Positions 58,899-64,000 of a stretch of 64,000 nucleotides of DNA are shown here, one piece after another. Made by a program: the position numbers and the translations under genes. Each line of letters starts with the position of its first letter. Within the stretch, counting starts at the first letter, position 1. The stretch is from assembly GCA_033064195.1 (NCBI GenBank), contig JARBJD010000187.1, positions 62,001 to 126,000 on the forward strand, read 5' to 3'. The notes under the pieces were generated by a model, which worked only from the letters and a program-made list of their open reading frames with translations, was not told the DNA's origin and did no database searches. The DNA comes from Blattamonas nauphoetae (lineage: Eukaryota > Preaxostyla > Oxymonadida).

Positions 58899-59204
58899 CA
58901 AACCAAAGCTGGGGCGATTGGTCGTCACGTCACGGGATAGTATCGATATTGTTTCTGTCAACATTTCACTTTCCATAGTATCGTCCACTACTTTTTTTCA
59001 ATGGAATCATTCATTGTGAAGCAGGGTGGACGGGCCCTTAGATGTGACTTAAGTCTCGAGAAAATGACTTAGATCGAAGTAACGACTGGAAATGACTTCC
59101 TTACATGTCACTGGCCAAAAATGACTTACTTATATGTCACAGATTGAGAATTTTTGACCTGTTTCGATGAAATGAGATTATCACGAAGAAAATGTTCACT
59201 TTCC

Positions 59205-59812
59205 TTTTCTCATATCTGTTCCTGCTTCCAATTTCAGATTTTCTTGACATTATCTGGTTTTGTTATTAAAACCACTCTATCCCGACGTCAAGATGGTTGA
59301 TCGAGAGACCACCTTCGATGTTTGCTCTTTTTGAGTGTTGAATGGACTTTCCATTGCATAGAATACTTCACCCTTCTGATTCGATGAGATAATATTTCCA
59401 GATGGATCAGCAACAACGGGGTCACAGTCTCATTCCCAATCCAGGTCAGACTCGAAGCCAGCTCCGCCGACTCGCTTTTCAGCAACTCGCAATGCTGTCT
59501 GTGTCCTCTTTCTTCTTCAATTCATGTTGATGTCTTCCTTTTTTCTTCTTTTCAAAGAACAGGAGTGCATCTGTCCACAAGCCTTTGAGCTCGGCCTTCG
59601 CTATTTCTCTTCCCCTGATCTTGCTTCCAACCAGATTGCTCCACTTCACCGCTGGATATCTTTCATCCTTTTAAACAGTATCGTCTTCTGTTGGTTTTGT
59701 GATGGATATATCTCGTCTGCCTCAATCATGCTGATCGACAGTCACTGGATTCTTTTTGGTCCTTATGTGAAATAAACAGGGATTAACATCCCCAAGGAAC
59801 ACCATACTGTGT
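59205..59812. other. 608-bp palindrome spacer
   Basis: Unique sequence between the two arms. Frames at 59288-59485 (minus) and 59524-59775 (plus) carry no recognisable motif. A stretch near 59411-59480 (GVTVSFPIQVRLEASSADS) looks protein-like but isolated. Confidence 0.5.
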
Positions 59813-60118
59813 GGAAAGTGAACATTTTCTTCGTGATAATCTCATTTCATCGAAACAGGTCAAAAATTCTCAATCTGTGACATATAAGTAAGTCATTTTT
59901 GGCCAGTGACATGTAAGGAAGTCATTTCCAGTCGTTACTTCGATCTAAGTCATTTTCTCGAGACTTAAGTCACATCTAAGGGCCCGTCCACCCTGCTTCA
60001 CAATGAATGATTCCATTGAAAAAAAGTAGTGGACGATACTATGGAAAGTGAAATGTTGACAGAAACAATATCGATACTATCCCGTGACGTGACGACCAAT
60101 CGCCCCAGCTTTGGTTTG

Positions 60119-62441
60119 TCAGATGGATTGTTTGAGAATAGCAAGATGTTGATAGTAGATTTTCATAGTCTCCATTGTTGTTTCAGAGAATTTTTTGGTT
60201 GATTTGAGAATTTTGTGTTCAATCACATCATTCTGGACATAATCGAATATGATGCAAGGATCAGATGCATTCAAGATTAAGGCAATAAGAATCTCGAAAA
60301 AAATGCAGACAGAAGTGTCTGCAATCGGATGAGTGTGCCGATACCATTTGAAAGTGAAGATTGCTGCGAGAATTGGGCTCTTCTCAATTTCGGCGAAGAT
60401 TGGGGCACTCCGACTGTAGAATAATCCATGAACGATTGACAAATCCGCATAAAATGATGTCGATGTGTCGTCAACAAGCCGATCAGAGACAAATCGGAGA
60501 AACTTCTGAGATGAATCTGGTCCGGGGAATGTTTCGTTCAGGACTCTCAGTGAATGTAATTCAGTGATTCCTGAGATATTCGACAGACAGAGGGCGATAT
60601 TGTGATGAACTTCTTTCAAATGCTTTGGATATATATTCGAAAGTCTCATTTGTTCGTGACATTTGGGACGAAGAAATGAGGTTGACATTTGCTGTTGTTC
60701 CTCAGTTGCAGGTGTCATGCAATCAAGTGAAGAAATGACTTCCAGTGTTCTCCTCCATAAATCGCCAGGATTTCCTTCGGCAACTTCTGCCGTTGTCATG
60801 GTGAGGAGAGAACAGTCGTGGGACAGTTCATCATGTTGAATTGTCTGAACTACGCGAATACATTCTCCAAGGGCGGGAACAAGACCAACATTGAGATATA
60901 AATCAGCTACTTCAGCACTTCCGGGTATGGCTGTGCCAATCAGAATCAAAACATTCCTTGCGATATAGAAATAGTTGTTGAGCTCAGTAACAATCTGATT
61001 CTTGAGATTCTCTTCATCAGGCACTTCTGAAGAAGACCGTATGGCCAGAGCTTTATTTTGACTCTCAGAAATGTGGTATTGTGTCTGGGCTTGGTTCAAA
61101 ACTGTATATGTCTGATATCCGCTTGAAAGACCCTCGTAAGCATACGATAAAAGCAAAATTGTTAGCTGTGGAAATGATTGGATGTACGGAGGGAAGAATG
61201 GTGGCATTGGTGTTTGGTAGATCACTGAGGAAAGGTCTTGAAGGAGACCATGTTCTGAGAGAAGAACATCCACAGCACTGTCAATGTCCAAAGAACAGCC
61301 TGACACAAACACCATAAAGATAAATGTCGCTACGTCGGCCGTGATGGGAGTTTGAGTGATGGTGGCGATACGTCTGATCGTTCTGAGGAGGTGGTGACAG
61401 CTATTTGGATGATCTGGTATGACCATTGTCATGATTGGAAATTGCAATTCTGAGGTATTTGCGATGAGGTTTAGAGATCGAAGATGCCATGCAGGTCGTT
61501 GGATTGTTCTATTGTGAAGTTGGATCATTGCTGGAGTGAATACTTCAAATATTCCCAGTTGCACAAGATGATTGACAAATTCATGCTGATCATGGTCAAT
61601 GACAGTAAAATTGTCAAGGAACCACCAAGCCTGAATCAGAATAGAGAACGGGTTGAGGTAAACCGTTTCCATCACGTCTAGCGAACTGCTCCGAGCGAAT
61701 CCAAAAATGACCCGGAGGATCTTGTCATCAAAAAAAGTGGTGAACTTCATCTGTTGGCAATGCAACTAAAAATTCCGAAAATTTGAGTAAAACATTGAGA
61801 AGGAGCATAAATCATACCAATATCAGAGAGTATCCAGAGAAGAAGAGACTGATCCCAATACATTGAAAAAATAAATCATACTACTACTCTTTCATCTTGT
61901 GAACTCATCAGAAGTTGTGAGAGGAGCGGGATCGTATTGTGTTGGACGAGTCTTCTGCAATTTTCATCAGTACCTGCTCAGGAAAAATTGGTGAGGAACA
62001 TAATCATAGAACACCTGTCATCTTGTTAAGAACAAGGAGGAGATCAGGAATGTCTGCTCGTTGCTCTTCTCCGAGAGCGACAAGAATTTCATCTAAACTC
62101 ATCATCTGGGAAACTGAAAGTGGTCAATAAAAAAGAGTATCAATACTCAGAAATTGTGAGGTAGGTTGATCCTTGAACTGTGACAGGTCACAAGCATTCC
62201 TCCTGTGAAGGCGGAGAACAATTGGTGGACTGTCGAGGGGTTGTTCTTGTTCCGAAACATTTTGAGCATCATCCATACGCTCCAGAAAGCGACCATCTCC
62301 CATTGGAGGCATGGTCATTGGCAGGTCTTGTTCTTGTGACATAGACAAAATCAGTGAACTCCCATATCTTTTTGATGACAATTGGAGGAAGGGGAGAACA
62401 GTCCCACACAATCCCTTGCTTTCATCTATGACTTCATCCAT
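60119..62441 (-). CDS. ARM-repeat protein, mirror copy
   Basis: Mirror of the gene at 56576-58898 with the same five-exon layout. Here the long 3' exon is open to its proper end at 60119 (seven A at 60297-60303), but the A run at 61730-61736 has seven instead of the six needed for VALPTDEVHHFFDDK, so the frame is lost at the start of that exon. Since each arm is broken at a different homopolymer and right at the other, base-calling or assembly error is the simplest reading. Otherwise identical to the left copy at protein level. Confidence 0.7.
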
Positions 62442-62513
62442 CGAATATCTGACAACGAACGATGACCTCTCAGTGAAGTGAATGAGAAAAAAAGAAAATG
62501 TTCGTTTGGATGT

Positions 62514-64000
62514 TTAATGTCCCCTCCCGGAATGATGCCTTTGGCGTTTATCAGTGATTTGTTTTGTCGGGGTGCTTTGTACCCTTTTAAGAGGCAAAGG
62601 CGTTGACATACCTTCGAGATTAGTTTTAGTCACACGTAAGACTCTCTTGGCGTCACGAGTTATGGTTTCTGACACACCACGGGTGGTGTCCTTGGTTATG
62701 GTGGGCTGAGCACGGCTTGGCAAATCGGTTATTGTCACAGCTTTGCCTTTTGGGACTATTTTTGCAGCCACCAATGATTGAATGCCGATCAGATATTTCG
62801 ATTCGCTGCCATTCGGACAACATAGAAGAGAAGCGAGATCATTCCAGGAAAACAAATGATCCCTTCCAAGACGTTTAAACCGGTCTTTCATTGTCAGAAG
62901 GATTGATTCTCGAGTTCGGCTCATCTTTGTGATGAGTTCTTCTCGTCGTCGTTCATTAGCACGTCCTGTTCCTCTGAGAAGACTGAACAGCAACCTCAGG
63001 TCTCGTTCTGCAGAGAGGAGAGGATAAAAGACACATTTGATGGCAATTGTTTGATCAGATCGTGCAAGTTCCTTGTTCACCTGTTCGCGTTCGCTTTCTC
63101 GGCCAGGTTTGTCCAGACCCGATTCCCGAAGGCGGAGATAGTAACAGACAAACGTTTGTCGATCTGAACACGAGAATAGTGGCTTCCCAGTGATCATTGA
63201 CTTGAGTGTATTCCTTTCAGAACAGGCTGATAAAGTGGTGCGATCGACGATTAATGACAGTTCTTTCATTTTGTAATCGTTCAATGGTTTCTGCTTATTC
63301 AGACATTCACACAGAAAGTTTCTGTCCAATTTCTGAAGCTCATTCGATTCAAGATTGCTCATTGCGTCATTCCATTTTTTGTCGTAGTTCTTGATACTGG
63401 TATTTGACAGACGGTGGTACGTTGTTGCTCCTGATTTTAGTTCTCCAGTAATCAGATTGATCAGCAACGGCTTGTCCTCATTTTCGAGCTTGCCCTCATT
63501 TTTGAGCCTGTCCCGATTTTTGAGCCTATCCTGATTTTTGAGCTTGCTGTCATTCACTAAAGATATCAGACGTTTGGTTTCTTCATCTTTGAGTGGAGTT
63601 TGGATCGTCAAAAATGCCACCAGTAAATCTGTTTCATGTGGTTGGAGTTCGCGATCTTTGGAGGAGAGTGTTTTGATTAGAAACGGTTTCTGTGTCTGAA
63701 TATGCGAAGCATCTGTGAAAAAAGGAATCAGCTTACAGTGATGCCATGGATACAACAATGGGTTTGTTCGAAACCGATCGAGCAGGACTGCTTTATCTTC
63801 GTCGGTAAAATCCGTTGATGGCTTTTCTTTAATCATATGATCAACAAAAAGCTGAAGCTGTTTTTTCACAATGGTCATGCCATTCTTGAGTAGAATTTCC
63901 ATGAAATCGAGATTGATTTGGATTTGTCGGTTCTTTGATTCCAGTTCCGCGAGAAGGACGTTTTGGTTGTGTTTACCACGTTCTTTTTTGGAAATAATCT
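62514..64000 (-). CDS. NTPase copy 2, mirror copy, partial
   Basis: Reverse copy of the C-terminal part of the gene at 50546-56503, open from the stop at 62514 to the end of the window. One residue differs from the left copy (Met for Val at 63836). Whether the whole gene is present lies outside the window. Confidence 0.75.
   Translation of the reverse strand, partial: IISKKERGKHNQNVLLAELESKNRQIQINLDFMEILLKNGMTIVKKQLQLFVDHMIKEKPSTDFTDEDKAVLLDRFRTNPLLYPWHHCKLIPFFTDASHIQTQKPFLIKTLSSKDRELQPHETDLLVAFLTIQTPLKDEETKRLISLVNDSKLKNQDRLKNRDRLKNEGKLENEDKPLLINLITGELKSGATTYHRLSNTSIKNYDKKWNDAMSNLESNELQKLDRNFLCECLNKQKPLNDYKMKELSLIVDRTTLSACSERNTLKSMITGKPLFSCSDRQTFVCYYLRLRESGLDKPGRESEREQVNKELARSDQTIAIKCVFYPLLSAERDLRLLFSLLRGTGRANERRREELITKMSRTRESILLTMKDRFKRLGRDHLFSWNDLASLLCCPNGSESKYLIGIQSLVAAKIVPKGKAVTITDLPSRAQPTITKDTTRGVSETITRDAKRVLRVTKTNLEGMSTPLPLKRVQSTPTKQITDKRQRHHSGRGH

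Larger units (their letters stand above)
55017..59204. repeat. Left arm of a 4.2-kb near-perfect palindrome
   Basis: This segment is repeated in reverse complement at 59813-64000. Position x pairs with 119017 minus x outside the two indels. I found three differences: 55181 (G here, A equivalent there), a T run at 57281-57286 (six versus seven), and a T run at 58713-58720 (eight versus seven). The outer limit may lie further left, since the right arm is cut by the window end. The arm holds the end of NTPase copy 2 and the whole ARM gene. Confidence 0.95.
59813..64000. repeat. Right arm of the palindrome, cut by window end
   Basis: Reverse-complement copy of 55017-59204, about 99.9 percent identical by eye, with the three differences listed for the left arm. 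It continues past the window. Confidence 0.95.

Noticed and set aside
59813-64000. The palindrome arms as terminal repeats of one large transposon
   Set aside because: They contain complete host-type genes with introns and no transposase, and the spacer is only 608 bp; duplication or assembly fold-back fits better.
1-64000. tRNA, rRNA or CRISPR arrays
   Set aside because: No cloverleaf with a T-loop consensus, no ribosomal core sequence and no regularly spaced short repeats were noticed; repeats seen are coding or intronic tandem arrays.

Overview
The window is nuclear DNA from an intron-rich protist with a compact genome. Genes on both strands are cut by very short GT-AG introns (28 to about 145 nt, most 30-60). 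The proteins are eukaryotic: a JADE/BRPF-type PHD protein, a protein kinase, importin beta, a four-RRM PTB protein, a PHD plus SET-like protein and a class III cyclase. Several lineage-specific multigene families also occur: ARM-like proteins with a C-terminal SPRY-like domain, beta-helix surface proteins and very large P-loop NTPases. From memory these families resemble those of oxymonads such as Blattamonas or Monocercomonoides. That assignment is inference and was not searched.

Layout. 0.1-28.97 kb is mostly intact housekeeping sequence: an unknown gene, the PHD protein, a long acidic repeat protein, a divergently transcribed kinase, an importin beta that appears 3'-truncated, ARM-family genes, a coiled-coil protein and PTB. 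Within it, 16.72-20.69 kb is a nested transposon. The outer element has TA-flanked inverted repeats. The inner element (16980-19621) has a perfect 16-bp terminal inverted repeat and an 8-bp target duplication, and it carries a decayed paralogue of the acidic repeat gene at 5.2-8.4 kb.

29-34 kb is a gene graveyard: a 1.1-kb inverted-repeat element, then beta-helix surface-protein remnants. 34.6-39.35 kb is a large P-loop NTPase gene. 39.4-50 kb is a mosaic of fragments (P4-ATPase, cyclase with an inverted partial copy, PHD/SET-like gene, nucleotidyltransferase). It includes a clear hAT-type fold-back element with an 8-bp target duplication inserted in a gene at 45.4-46.3 kb.

50.5-56.5 kb is a second, 1964-residue P-loop NTPase, followed by an ARM-repeat gene. 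From at least 55017 the sequence is one arm of a near-perfect palindrome: 55017-59204 is repeated in reverse at 59813-64000 around a 608-bp spacer. The right arm runs off the window. The two arms differ in only three places that I found. Two are homopolymer lengths, and each breaks the same ARM gene in a different place. This points to sequencing or assembly error in the base calls and leaves open whether the palindrome is real.

Working themes: chromatin and transcription (PHD protein, PHD/SET-like, perhaps the acidic protein), RNA processing (PTB, beside many pyrimidine-rich short introns), nuclear import (importin beta, ARM protein), and expanding families together with non-autonomous DNA transposons that shape the accessory parts.
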